Of a stretch of DNA of 63,133 nt, positions 18,594 to 27,343 are shown in pieces. A program made the position numbers and the translations under genes. The notes below the pieces were generated by a model that saw only the letters and a list, made by a program, of their open reading frames with translations, did no database searches and was not told where the DNA came from. This DNA is from Clostridia bacterium (GTDB taxonomy: Bacteria > Bacillota > Clostridia > Oscillospirales > Acutalibacteraceae). Numbering within the stretch: the stretch's first letter is position 1; the number at the start of each line of letters is the position of its first letter. Location of the stretch: positions 1 through 63,133 of the forward strand of contig JAFQGI010000002.1 in NCBI GenBank assembly GCA_017415515.1, given 5' to 3'.

Positions 18594-20885
18594 TCATCGT
18601 CGTTGGAGATGGGGAGGAAGAGTGGCGTCGGTGGGGTCGGTGACGCCGTCGGCGGAGGGGGTGCTCTCCGTGGGGACGGTACTCCCGGTGGGGGCGGTGC
18701 TCTCCGTCGGTGCCGTGGTCTCGGTGGGGTCGGTGACGGTGGGTTCGGTGGCGGTCACCGTAGTGGTTGTCGTGGTGGTCGTGGTGGTGGTCGTAGGCTC
18801 ATTCGGCACATAGGGGCCGAGACCCGGCTGACGGATGGACAGGAAATACTGCGCCGTCCCCTGCGCGATGGCCTGCGCCTTGCGCACATTGGTATCATGA
18901 TCCACAATGCCGATGTGGTCAATGGGGCTGGTCATAAACCCATTCTCAGTGAGCACCACGGGGCAATCGCTCATCCGCGCCACGAAATAATAATGCCACT
19001 TAAACCGATTGCGGTTGCCCGCAGGGGTGGTATCGTAAATATCCGCCGCCATGGTGGCGTCGTAGATATACCGTGCCGCATCGACGGAGAACAAGGTGGA
19101 GTGGAAAGCACCGAAGCCGTGAGGGCGGGAGGACGTATTGGCGTCGTGGTGGATGGCGATACACAGATCGGGCTTTAACGCCTTAAGCTGTTGGCACCGT
19201 TCGTCGGCGTTGAGATCTTCATCGGCACCGCGATTGATCACCACGGTGGCGCCCATACTCTCCAATTCGGACTTGAGCAGCATCGCCAGATTAAAATTGC
19301 GCTCTGCCTCGGGGTGATCCTCATCCAGACCGTAGGCGCCCTCACTTTTGCCGCCGTGACCTGCGTCCAGCATAATGGTGACCCCCGTCAGGTCGGCACC
19401 ATAGGCGTTGTCCGCTACGGTCACTTGGGCAGGATGGAGGAAGTAAAAGACCAACTGTCCCTTATCGTTATACGAGGCGTCCCAGCCGTAAAATCCCCCC
19501 ACACGGCGCAGATACAGCCGCAGGACGTAGTTGCCGTCCTCTTTGGTGACGGTGGCGTGGGTGAACAAGGGGTGATGATCGCCGAAATCCCACTCTCCCG
19601 TCAACGCATTCGCGTAGCAGAAAGTAATCTGCACGTATTCGCAAGTCACCGCGTCCACGGTATAGTCCTGATACTTAGGATCGGTATATTCCTGCGGCAA
19701 CAGATCCAGCAGGAAGGGAGCTTTCCACGCCGTGTCCAGCGTCAGATAGGTAGCACGCGGATCCACGATCAGACCCGCCAGAGCCAGTTGGTTGGTGTCG
19801 GGGAGTTTGCCCTCGTATTCCTTAGCCACCTGCACGATTTGGGCGGAGGGGCTATTGACCTTGCTGACATACACACGGCGTCCGCACCGCAGATTGAGGT
19901 ATTCCTTATCCCCAAAATAGGAGTGACCCACCACGTAGTCCACCGTACCCTGTGGCAGGTAATTGTTGGTGGGGCGGGAGTCGTCGTCCGCCTTGTCACC
20001 GTCAAAGGTCTCGGCGGTGAAAGTGACGATCTCGCCAACGACCGGGAGCACCGCCTTTTTGCACACGATGGTGCCGGAGGCGGCGGTATCGGTGACCCCT
20101 GCGTGGGTGGCGCGGAAGGTGACCTTACCCAGATTTAGCTCGGCAGCATTCTCCGACGGCAGCGTAAAACTGCCGGTGAAATTCACAAAGGTATTGCTCT
20201 CGATTTCGTCCTCATCCCCCTGCCCCGCCGTCTGCCGGAGGGTGATGGTTTTGCCATTAAAGGTGGCGGTGACGGCACTGCCTACGCGGGCGGACACCAC
20301 CACCGAGAAGGAAGCACCACTCTCCAGACGACGGTCTCCATCAGGGCTGTGGGAACGCATCACCACATAATCGTAGTGAATGGTGTACGTCACTTCTCTC
20401 CCTTTGTGAGAGAAAGTGAATGTGTTTTTGCCGGGGATCAGCTCCCGCTCCACCGAGAAGGAACCGTATTTGTCCCGTTTCACCTCCACGCCATCCAGCA
20501 GGAGCGGATGCTGTGGGTCGGAGGAGCCGGTAAAGGTGGTAGTCGGCTCGGTGGTGGTCACCGACGTCTTTTTGTGGGAAGTAACAGTCAGTTCCTTTTT
20601 GGGTGCTTTGGTGGTGGTAGTCGTGGGGCGTGTGGTGGTTGTGGTGGTGGCAGAGGTGGTCGTGGTGGTCGTGGTGATCGTTGTTTGAGTAGCGGTCGTG
20701 GTAGTCACGGCGGTGGAGGTGGCGATGGTGGTATCCGAGGTAGTGTTCACCGTAGATGTGGCAGAAGTCTGCTCTTTAACCGGCTGTGCAGGCCAACTAT
20801 CCATCATCAGCGTCACCACCAGCAACGCGACAAGACACACAGCGGCAAACGTCAACCACGTCCACTTGTTTTTGAGAAATTTCAC
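18594..20885 (-). CDS. N-acetylmuramoyl-L-alanine amidase (Amidase_3) with Thr-rich linkers
   Basis: A 763-residue exported cell-wall hydrolase. Residues about 8-28 form a membrane anchor or signal. A long Thr-rich linker (about 35-125) follows, then a region with beta-rich, Ig-like segments (GSFSVERELIPGKNTFTFSHKG). The zinc amidase domain lies around residues 530-720: IMLDAGHGG (first His), E in HPEAERNFNLAM, IHHDAN (second His), and LTENGFM (catalytic Glu). It cuts the bond between MurNAc and the stem peptide. The C-terminus is again Thr/Pro-rich. The start is GTG at 20885, seven bases after AAGGAGG. It is divergent from an ECF sigma gene, which may control it. Confidence 0.88.
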   Translation of the reverse strand: MKFLKNKWTWLTFAAVCLVALLVVTLMMDSWPAQPVKEQTSATSTVNTTSDTTIATSTAVTTTTATQTTITTTTTTTSATTTTTTRPTTTTTKAPKKELTVTSHKKTSVTTTEPTTTFTGSSDPQHPLLLDGVEVKRDKYGSFSVERELIPGKNTFTFSHKGREVTYTIHYDYVVMRSHSPDGDRRLESGASFSVVVSARVGSAVTATFNGKTITLRQTAGQGDEDEIESNTFVNFTGSFTLPSENAAELNLGKVTFRATHAGVTDTAASGTIVCKKAVLPVVGEIVTFTAETFDGDKADDDSRPTNNYLPQGTVDYVVGHSYFGDKEYLNLRCGRRVYVSKVNSPSAQIVQVAKEYEGKLPDTNQLALAGLIVDPRATYLTLDTAWKAPFLLDLLPQEYTDPKYQDYTVDAVTCEYVQITFCYANALTGEWDFGDHHPLFTHATVTKEDGNYVLRLYLRRVGGFYGWDASYNDKGQLVFYFLHPAQVTVADNAYGADLTGVTIMLDAGHGGKSEGAYGLDEDHPEAERNFNLAMLLKSELESMGATVVINRGADEDLNADERCQQLKALKPDLCIAIHHDANTSSRPHGFGAFHSTLFSVDAARYIYDATMAADIYDTTPAGNRNRFKWHYYFVARMSDCPVVLTENGFMTSPIDHIGIVDHDTNVRKAQAIAQGTAQYFLSIRQPGLGPYVPNEPTTTTTTTTTTTTVTATEPTVTDPTETTAPTESTAPTGSTVPTESTPSADGVTDPTDATLPPHLQRR

Positions 20886-20906
20886 CGTACCACCTCCTTT
20901 TTTGCC

Positions 20907-20935
20907 ATTATAGCACAGGGAAAAAGGGATAACAA
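20907..20935 (-). promoter_or_regulatory. Promoter of the amidase gene
   Basis: On the minus strand, -35 TTGTTA (20930-20935), 17-base spacer, -10 TATAAT (20907-20912). Confidence 0.7.
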
Positions 20936-20945
20936 GACGGAACGT

Positions 20946-20973
20946 TTGCATTTTGACATGAGTTTGGTATAAT
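20946..20973 (+). promoter_or_regulatory. Promoter of the ECF sigma gene
   Basis: -35 TTGCAT (20946-20951), 16-base spacer, -10 TATAAT (20968-20973). It is a housekeeping-type promoter, so the operon may not depend on its own sigma alone. Confidence 0.65.
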
Positions 20974-21070
20974 GTGGATAGAAACTTTTTCCAAAAATGT
21001 GACCTTGGCATATCAAAAACCGTGTATAGAGGTGAAAGGCCTTTCCATCGGCACGCAAGGAGGTGGAGCG

Positions 21071-21625
21071 ATGGACGACAAACGCATTGTGGAGCTGTTT
21101 TTTGCACGGGACGAGCAAGCTCTGACCGAAACGCGGCAAAAATACAGCCGCTATCTGCATCGGGTGGCACACAATATCCTGCAAAACGAGCAGGACGCGG
21201 AGGAATGCGTCAGCGACACCTATCTGCGGGCGTGGAACGCCATCCCGCCCCACCGCCCCTCGCGGCTGAGCGTGTATCTCGGCAAAATCACCCGCCATTT
21301 GGCGCTGGACCGCTATGCCGCCCTCACCGCTGACAAGCGAGGCGGCGGCACCCAAGCCGCCATCTTAGAGGAGTGGCGAGACGCCTTGCCTCACACTGAC
21401 GGCGACCCCGCCGACGATCTGGCAGTGCGGGATGCGCTCTCCCGCTTTTTGCGGCAGCTCCCTGCGGAACGGCGGCGGGTGTTTATCCGCCGCTATTGGT
21501 ACGGCGACACCATCCACGATATTGCCGCCGCCCAACACAGCACCGAAAGCCGCATCAAGATGATGCTCGCCCGCACCCGTGACGAGCTGAAAACATTTTT
21601 GGAGAAAGAGGGTATAGCCCTATGA
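21071..21625 (+). CDS. ECF-type RNA polymerase sigma factor
   Basis: A 184-residue sigma-70 family protein with only regions 2 and 4. Region 2 is seen in YLHRVAHNILQNEQDAEECVSD followed by TYLRAWNAIPPH. Region 4 is in FLRQLPAERRRVFIRRYWYG and IAAAQHSTESRIKMMLARTRD. The frame is open upstream, but the ATG at 21071 follows GGAGGTGG and begins the conserved part. It overlaps the next gene by four bases (ATGA), so the two are translationally coupled. The anti-sigma-like partner and the divergent cell-wall amidase suggest an envelope-stress circuit. Confidence 0.9.
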   Translation: MDDKRIVELFFARDEQALTETRQKYSRYLHRVAHNILQNEQDAEECVSDTYLRAWNAIPPHRPSRLSVYLGKITRHLALDRYAALTADKRGGGTQAAILEEWRDALPHTDGDPADDLAVRDALSRFLRQLPAERRRVFIRRYWYGDTIHDIAAAQHSTESRIKMMLARTRDELKTFLEKEGIAL

Positions 21626-22755
21626 AGAAAGAAGAAAGATTGCATCGCCTTATGGGCGAGATTGACGACGATCTGGTGGCGGACGCCGCCGCCAAGCCGA
21701 TTCCCCTCAAGGTATGGCTGCCCCGTGTCACCGCCGCCGTGGCGGCGGTGGCGCTGACGGTGGGTTTGGCCATCGCCCAGCCGTGGGCAAGCGAAAAGCC
21801 GCCGATCCAAAACGGCGGCACCACCATCACCACCACGCCTGACGGCAACGGCGAGGTGAACGGCAACGTGCCGGATGAGCCGGGCGTGCCGAGTGCCTCC
21901 GCACCCGACCACGTGGCACCGCCCATACCCACAGCCGGCACCCCCACCACCTCGGCTGAGTGGACACCTGACATTTGGTATGAGCAGCCGTGGGAAGAGA
22001 AGCCGATGTGGCGGCGATACCCCGATTTTGAGCGGTTTGAAATCGGAAACTATATCGTCTACGAAACCACCGTTGACGCCGCCAAAGTGGGTGAATATCT
22101 GCAAGACGTAAACCTCCACGGCTACGACAACTGCACACAGACTCCCTATGACGAGATCGGTAAGATCTACCGCATTGAGGGTATCAACGATACCGCCGCC
22201 GTTGCTCTGCAATATCCGGGTCGAGAGGATTATTTTCCTGCGATGAACACCAAATACTCCCCCGCCACCCTGGATGAACTGATCGAAGACCTGAACCTGC
22301 GAGAGAATATCCGCATCGGTACGGTATACTATTCCTACCACGATGAAAACGGTCGGATTCACGATAAAGAATACGCCGGCCTAACAGTGGAGAAAATGTG
22401 GGAGCTTCTGCTGAGCGACCCCACCCTGCCTAACGTAGCCGACCAACCCGTCGATTGGACACACAAGGTCGCCTTCCGCGTCGATGTGCCGCTGTTGGGC
22501 ATCACCAATCTCGGCGTCCCCTTGTCGGAGGATGGGTATATCCGCATTCACCTGATGGGTGCAGAAAAGATTTTCCACATCGGCGAGGATAAGGTGAACG
22601 CCTTTATGGCGTACGTAGAGGAAAACTGCCGTCTGCAAAAGGACGATGAGTTAATTCCTATGCCCGGCGATACCAACGCTGTTAGTGGCACCACCATGAC
22701 CTCCCCTGCCCAGCCGCCGCTGGAAACGGAAACAACGGTGCAAAAACCGCGCTGA
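21622..22755 (+). CDS. Probable membrane anti-sigma factor / regulator
   Basis: A 377-residue protein coupled to the ECF sigma gene. The cytoplasmic N-terminus is short (about 30 residues: MKKEERLHRLMGEIDDDLVA). One membrane segment lies at about 33-52 (VTAAVAAVALTVGLAIA), then a Pro/Gly/Thr-rich linker and a large outside domain. This is the topology of sigma-coupled regulators in Clostridia, though the sigma-binding part is shorter than a classic zinc anti-sigma domain. The outside domain ends in a Thr-rich tail. I do not recognise a named family for the sensor part. Confidence 0.65.
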   Translation: MKKEERLHRLMGEIDDDLVADAAAKPIPLKVWLPRVTAAVAAVALTVGLAIAQPWASEKPPIQNGGTTITTTPDGNGEVNGNVPDEPGVPSASAPDHVAPPIPTAGTPTTSAEWTPDIWYEQPWEEKPMWRRYPDFERFEIGNYIVYETTVDAAKVGEYLQDVNLHGYDNCTQTPYDEIGKIYRIEGINDTAAVALQYPGREDYFPAMNTKYSPATLDELIEDLNLRENIRIGTVYYSYHDENGRIHDKEYAGLTVEKMWELLLSDPTLPNVADQPVDWTHKVAFRVDVPLLGITNLGVPLSEDGYIRIHLMGAEKIFHIGEDKVNAFMAYVEENCRLQKDDELIPMPGDTNAVSGTTMTSPAQPPLETETTVQKPR

Positions 22756-22769
22756 TTGAGAAGAGCAAG

Positions 22770-22807
22770 AAAAACAGCCACCGCCAACTCGGCGGTGGCT
22801 GTTTTTG
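22770..22807 (+). terminator. Terminator after the sigma/anti-sigma operon
   Basis: AAAAACAGCCACCGCC stem with loop AACTC and the complementary arm ending in GTTTTTGTG. Confidence 0.88.
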
Positions 22808-22818
22808 TGAGGGGAGAA

Positions 22819-22977
22819 AAGGCTCCCCCTTGAGGGGAAGCTGGCTGACCGAAGGGCAGACTGATGAGGTGTTCCGCGGAGCGGCTATTTCGCCTTTGCA
22901 CACAACTCGTTGCGCTTTGCGACCACCTCATCCGCCTCGCATACGCTCGGCACCTTCCCCTCAAGGGGAAGGCTTGA
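22819..22977. repeat. Dispersed palindromic element R1, full copy
   Basis: Left end AAGGCTCCCCCTTGAGGGGA and right end CCCCTCAAGGGGAAGGCTT are inverted relative to each other. Inside are CTGATGAGGTGT and its counterpart ACCACCTCATCCG, also inverted. It carries no open frame of note and sits between a terminator and the metF promoter. Confidence 0.8.
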
Positions 22978-23017
22978 CAAGTCTGTACAACCCATAGACA
23001 CCTTTTCCGCATTCCTC

Positions 23018-23046
23018 TTGATTATCCCGATATAATGGTATATAAT
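23018..23046 (+). promoter_or_regulatory. Promoter of metF-metH
   Basis: -35 TTGATT (23018-23023), 17-base spacer, -10 TATAAT (23041-23046). Only about 24 bases separate the -10 from the start codon, so there is no room for a SAM riboswitch. Confidence 0.75.
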
Positions 23047-23069
23047 GGATAGTTAAGAAGGTGATTTGT

Positions 23070-23948
23070 ATGAAAATCAAGGAATTGTTGGCGCAGGAGA
23101 GTCTCTCCCTTTCCATCGAGGTGTTCCCGCCCAAAACAGAGTCGGGATTTGAGAGCGTCAAGACCGCCACCGAGGAAATTGCCGCTCTGCGCCCCTCCTA
23201 TATGAGCGTGACCTATGGCGCGGGTGGCGGCACCAGCCGCTATACCCTGGACATCGCCAAGAACATCAAAGAGCGCTACGGCGTGCCCACCCTCGCCCAT
23301 CTGACCTGCGTATCCTCCACCCGTCAGACGGTGAAAGAGCGCATCGCGGACATCCGTGAGGCGGGGATTCAGAATGTGATGGCGCTGCGCGGCGACATCC
23401 CCAAGGGGATGGAGGACACTGACCGCAGCGGCTGGGACTATCGCTACGCCATCGACTTAGTGCGGGAACTGAAAGCGGCCGACCCCGATCTGTGTATCGG
23501 CGGCGCCTGCTATCCCGAGGTGCACCCCGAGAGCCGCAACCAGGCGGAGGACATTCAGCACCTCAAAGAAAAGGTGGAGGCAGGCTGTGACTTCCTCACC
23601 ACCCAGATGTTTTTTGATAACAATCTCTTATACAATTTCCTGTATAAGATCCGACAGGCAGGCATCACCGTCCCCATCGTGCCGGGCATCATGCCCATCA
23701 CCAACGGCAATCAGGTGGAGCGTGCCATCACCCTGTCGGGGTCACTGATGCCCCAGCGGTTTAAGAGCCTGGTGGATAAGTTCGGCGACGACCCCGCCGC
23801 CATGAAGCAGGCGGGCATCGCCTATGCCACCGATCAGATCATCGACCTCTACGCCAACGGGGTGAACCACATCCACCTCTATTCGATGAACAAGCCCGAC
23901 ATCGCCGCCAAGATCATGGCGAATCTGTCGGATATTTTGGGAAAGTAA
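23070..23948 (+). CDS. metF: Methylenetetrahydrofolate reductase
   Basis: Reduces 5,10-methylene-THF to 5-methyl-THF, the methyl donor for the MetH gene ten bases downstream. This 292-residue TIM-barrel flavoprotein has SIEVFPPKTESGFE near the N-terminus (catalytic Glu), SVTYGAGGGTSRYT, THLTC-type LAHLTCVSSTR, MALRGDIPKG, and GAGCDFLTTQMFFDN with PGIMPITN. The length is usual for the bacterial form without regulatory domain. ATG 23070 follows AGAAGGTG. Confidence 0.95.
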   Translation: MKIKELLAQESLSLSIEVFPPKTESGFESVKTATEEIAALRPSYMSVTYGAGGGTSRYTLDIAKNIKERYGVPTLAHLTCVSSTRQTVKERIADIREAGIQNVMALRGDIPKGMEDTDRSGWDYRYAIDLVRELKAADPDLCIGGACYPEVHPESRNQAEDIQHLKEKVEAGCDFLTTQMFFDNNLLYNFLYKIRQAGITVPIVPGIMPITNGNQVERAITLSGSLMPQRFKSLVDKFGDDPAAMKQAGIAYATDQIIDLYANGVNHIHLYSMNKPDIAAKIMANLSDILGK

Positions 23949-23957
23949 GGAATTTTT

Positions 23958-26345
23958 ATGTGTTTTAAAGCGTTCCTAAAAGAGAATATCGTCATCCTGG
24001 ACGGCGGTATGGGGACACTGCTCCAAGCCCAGGGTCTGGGTGCGGGCGAAGCACCGGAAACATGGAACCTCACCCACCCCGATGCCATCACCGCCATCCA
24101 CCGCGCCTACTTGGAAGCGGGCAGTCACGTGGTGAGCACCAACACCTTTGGTGCCAACCCGCTCAAATACAGCGCCGAGGAATTGGAGGCTATCGTTGCC
24201 GCCGCCGTAGCCAATGCGCGGGCGGCACAGGAGGGGATTGACCACCCCACCTACGTGGCGCTGGATGTCGGCCCCAGCGGCAAACTGCTCAAACCTCTGG
24301 GCGACCTGGATTTTGAGGATGCCGTTTTCGCCTTTGCCGCGGTGGTGAAACTGGGCGTGAAATACGGCGTGGACGCCATCCTGATCGAGACCTTCAACGA
24401 CTGCTACGAGACCAAGGCGGCCATTCTCGCCGCCAAGGAGAACAGCGATCTGCCCATTTTGGTGTCCAATGCCTACGGCGCGGACGGCAAGCTGATGACG
24501 GGGGCACCCCCTGCCGCCATGGTGGCGCTGTGCGAGGGATTGGGGGTTGACGCCATCGGTGCCAACTGCTCGCTGGGTCCTCGTCAACTGGTGGGCGTGG
24601 TGAAAGAATTGCTGAAAAACGCCTCCGTCCCTGTACTACTCAAACCCAACGCGGGTCTGCCCCGTGTGGAAGAGGGCAAGACCGTGTTTGACGTAACCGC
24701 CGCCGATTTCGCCGATGCCGTTGCCGAACTGGTGCGGGATGGTGTGCGTGTGGTGGGCGGCTGCTGCGGCACGACACCCGACTATATCCGCGGGTTGAAC
24801 GAGAGCGTGAAAGCGCTTACAACCCCACCGTTGACGGATAAAGGGTTGACGGTAGTATCCTCTTATACCCACGCCGTAAACTTTGCAAACGCCCCTCTGC
24901 TGATTGGCGAGCGCATTAATCCAACAGGCAAAAAGCGGTTTAAGCAGGCTCTCATCGAGGGAGATTTGGACTATATCGTAAACGAGGGTATCGCCCAGCA
25001 GGAAAAGGGCGTGCATATCCTGGACGTCAACGTGGGCTTGCCCGACATCGACGAGCCCGCCCTGCTCTGTCAGGCGGTGGAGCGATTACAGACGGTGATT
25101 GACCTGCCGTTGCAGATCGACACCGCCGACCCGATTGCCATGGAGGCGGCTCTGCGCCGCTACAACGGCAAGGCGCTGGTCAACTCGGTCAGCGGCAAGC
25201 AGGAGAGCATGGAGGCGGTGTTCCCGCTGGTGAAAAAATACGGCGGCACCGTGATCGCGCTGACGCTGGACGAGGATGGCATCCCCGCCACCGCCGAGGG
25301 GCGTGTGGCCATTGCCCGCCGCATCCTGGACACCGCTACCGCGTATGGCATTGATAAAAAAGATATTGTGTTTGACACCTTGACGATGACCGTCAGCGCT
25401 GACCCCAACGCCGCCAACGTGACGCTGGAGGCTCTGCGCCGCATTCGTGAGGAATTGGGTTGCCACACCTCGCTGGGGGTGTCCAACGTGTCCTTCGGTC
25501 TGCCCTGCCGCGAGGTGCTGAACAGCACCTTCTTTACGATGGCGCTGGATGCAGGACTGTCCGCCGCCATCATGAACCCCCACAGCGGGGAGATGATGAA
25601 GGTGTACTATGCCCACAAAGCCCTAACCAACAAAGATGCGAACTGCGGCGACTATATCGCCGCTTCTGCCACCTTCGCCACGGCGGTGAACACCGCTGTG
25701 ACGGCGGCAACCGGCACCGAGGAATACGCTTCCGCTCTGCAGAGAGCCGTCTGCAAGGGACTAGCAAACGAAGCGGCGGCGCTGACGGCGGAAATGCTGG
25801 GTGAGAAAGAGCCGCTCACCGTGGTCAATGAGGAAATCATCCCCGCCCTCAACCGTGTGGGCGAAGGATTTGAGAAAAAGACCGTCTATCTGCCCCAGCT
25901 GATGATGGCCGCCGAGGCGGCAGGAGCCGCCTTCGAGCAAGTGAAGGCGGCGATGGCACAGGGGGAACAAACGGCGAAAAAAGGCACCTTTGTCCTCGCC
26001 ACGGTACAGGGCGACATCCACGACATCGGCAAGAACATTGTGAAACTGCTGATGGAAAACTACGGCTATGACGTGGTGGATCTGGGACGTGACGTGCCCC
26101 CCGAGACGGTGGCAGAGGCGGTGCTGGCGCACAAGGCACCCATGGTGGGACTATCCGCCCTGATGACCACCACCGTGCCGGCAATGGAGGCCACCATCCG
26201 CCTGCTGCGGGAGAAATGCCCCGCTTGCAAGATCGTGGTGGGCGGCGCGGTGCTCACCGCCGAGTACGCCGCCAAGATCGGTGCAGACAAATACGCCGCC
26301 GACGCCATGGCAACCGTGCGGTATGCAGAAGAAATCATGGGATAA
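23958..26345 (+). CDS. metH: Cobalamin-dependent methionine synthase, short form
   Basis: A 795-residue protein that transfers a methyl group from 5-methyl-THF to homocysteine by way of cobalamin. Domains in order are: homocysteine S-methyltransferase (about 1-285) with DGGMGTLLQ, GANCSLGP and the zinc Cys pair GGCCGTTP; pterin-binding (about 310-560) with GERINPTGKKRF and DVNVG; B12 cap and B12-binding (about 580-795) with GDIHDIGKNIV (His ligand of cobalt). The C-terminal SAM-dependent reactivation domain of the enterobacterial enzyme is missing, which is usual in Clostridia. Start ATG 23958 follows AAGGA. It is cotranscribed with metF. Confidence 0.93.
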   Translation: MCFKAFLKENIVILDGGMGTLLQAQGLGAGEAPETWNLTHPDAITAIHRAYLEAGSHVVSTNTFGANPLKYSAEELEAIVAAAVANARAAQEGIDHPTYVALDVGPSGKLLKPLGDLDFEDAVFAFAAVVKLGVKYGVDAILIETFNDCYETKAAILAAKENSDLPILVSNAYGADGKLMTGAPPAAMVALCEGLGVDAIGANCSLGPRQLVGVVKELLKNASVPVLLKPNAGLPRVEEGKTVFDVTAADFADAVAELVRDGVRVVGGCCGTTPDYIRGLNESVKALTTPPLTDKGLTVVSSYTHAVNFANAPLLIGERINPTGKKRFKQALIEGDLDYIVNEGIAQQEKGVHILDVNVGLPDIDEPALLCQAVERLQTVIDLPLQIDTADPIAMEAALRRYNGKALVNSVSGKQESMEAVFPLVKKYGGTVIALTLDEDGIPATAEGRVAIARRILDTATAYGIDKKDIVFDTLTMTVSADPNAANVTLEALRRIREELGCHTSLGVSNVSFGLPCREVLNSTFFTMALDAGLSAAIMNPHSGEMMKVYYAHKALTNKDANCGDYIAASATFATAVNTAVTAATGTEEYASALQRAVCKGLANEAAALTAEMLGEKEPLTVVNEEIIPALNRVGEGFEKKTVYLPQLMMAAEAAGAAFEQVKAAMAQGEQTAKKGTFVLATVQGDIHDIGKNIVKLLMENYGYDVVDLGRDVPPETVAEAVLAHKAPMVGLSALMTTTVPAMEATIRLLREKCPACKIVVGGAVLTAEYAAKIGADKYAADAMATVRYAEEIMG

Positions 26346-26346
26346 G

Positions 26347-26380
26347 AAAAACGCCTGCGAAAAATCGCAGGCGTTTTATT
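26347..26380 (+). terminator. Terminator after metH
   Basis: AAAACGCCTGCGA, loop AAAA, TCGCAGGCGTTTT, then ATT. It also suits the convergent gene ending at 26379, which its right arm touches. Confidence 0.85.
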
Positions 26381-27224
26381 ATTCTATCACCAAGGATTGC
26401 TTGCCCAACGCGGCATAGGCAACCTCCACCGCTTCCTTTTCATAGGCGACGGTGGTGCCATAGCGTGGGTCGTTGAACACATATTCTTTGTCGTTATAGC
26501 CAACCAGCAAAAGGCAATGCTCCCCTGCCGGCCAAACGAATTCTCTGCCATCCGGCAAAATCCAGGTGTTTCCCTCACCGACAGGGCGCATCTCCATGGT
26601 GGCCCACACAAGGATGGGGACGTTTTGATCGATATACCGTCGGCACAGGTCGGACAGCGCCTCGCCGGTGGTGTTCTTCACCACGTTTTTCTTGCCGACA
26701 CAACGCAACAGGGCGTTTTCGATGACCGGCGCCATACAGCCGCAAGAATACTCCGAGCGAGGATCACCCGCAAACACCTTGTAGGGGTCCGGGCCGTAAA
26801 GCCGACCGTTTTTTCTGTAAAAATACGGATCGCACTCCAAATAGTGATCCACAAACTCGTCCACGCTGACGGATATGCCCGCATGGCGCAACGCCATCAC
26901 GGCGGAAACGGATTCGCAACCCGTAGGAAAGGCGGGGTACTGTGACATCGGCGGCACCTGGACCATCGTATAGCGGGGATCGTCATTGGAAACGTCGTGG
27001 TGTGGCTTTGTACTGGGCGTATCTTCACCCCTTGTGCCAGAGAGATCCGTATCCCCCTTGTCGGGATGCGGCTTTTCATTCGGTTTTTCCTCCCCCATCG
27101 TGTTGGGCGAATCGGAGCCTTTGCCATCGACAGGGTGTGGTCTTTTCTTCGGACTGCATCCACTCATCAGCAGAACACATAACAAAAGGATAACAACACG
27201 AGACCAGAGCTTGGACACAGACAC
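26379..27224 (-). CDS. C39-like peptidase lipoprotein
   Basis: A 281-residue lipoprotein with signal and lipobox L-M-S-G-C, a charged Pro-rich linker (about 25-85), and a C39_2-type papain-like domain. The latter has YPAFPTGCESVSAVMAL (catalytic Cys), CGCMAPVIE, and GEHCLLLVGYNDKEYVFNDP (catalytic His and acidic residue). It could cleave surface peptides or peptidoglycan bridges. The start is GTG at 27224, seven bases after GAGGTG. The related gene at 41092 shares the same domain. It is divergent from a small XRE regulator, whose probable operator touches its -35 box. Confidence 0.82.
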   Translation of the reverse strand: MSVSKLWSRVVILLLCVLLMSGCSPKKRPHPVDGKGSDSPNTMGEEKPNEKPHPDKGDTDLSGTRGEDTPSTKPHHDVSNDDPRYTMVQVPPMSQYPAFPTGCESVSAVMALRHAGISVSVDEFVDHYLECDPYFYRKNGRLYGPDPYKVFAGDPRSEYSCGCMAPVIENALLRCVGKKNVVKNTTGEALSDLCRRYIDQNVPILVWATMEMRPVGEGNTWILPDGREFVWPAGEHCLLLVGYNDKEYVFNDPRYGTTVAYEKEAVEVAYAALGKQSLVIE

Positions 27225-27244
27225 AAATTATCACCTCTCGCCAT

Positions 27245-27273
27245 AGAATACCACATTTCCTGCCATCTGTCAA
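27245..27273 (-). promoter_or_regulatory. Promoter of the C39-like lipoprotein gene
   Basis: On the minus strand, a consensus -35 TTGACA (27268-27273), 17-base spacer, -10 TATTCT (27245-27250). It directly adjoins the TACTGCA repeats. Confidence 0.8.
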
Positions 27274-27305
27274 TACTGCAAAATGCAGTAAAATGAAATA
27301 CTGCA
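27274..27305. promoter_or_regulatory. Probable operator, three TACTGCA half-sites
   Basis: TACTGCA (27274-27280), three bases, then TGCAGTA (27284-27290) form a palindrome. A third half-site, TACTGCA, lies at 27299-27305. They fill the space between the C39 promoter and the XRE gene, so the XRE protein is the natural candidate to bind them. Confidence 0.6.
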
Positions 27306-27343
27306 TTTTGTTGTGTCGTATACTACTGAATGAGGTGAGAAAT

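Noticed and set aside
20540-20760. Low-complexity ACC/GTG-type repeats (also at 18630-18800 and 48200-48500) as possible microsatellite or recombination sites
   Set aside because: They are Thr-rich linkers in exported proteins, a usual feature in this group, and stay in frame.
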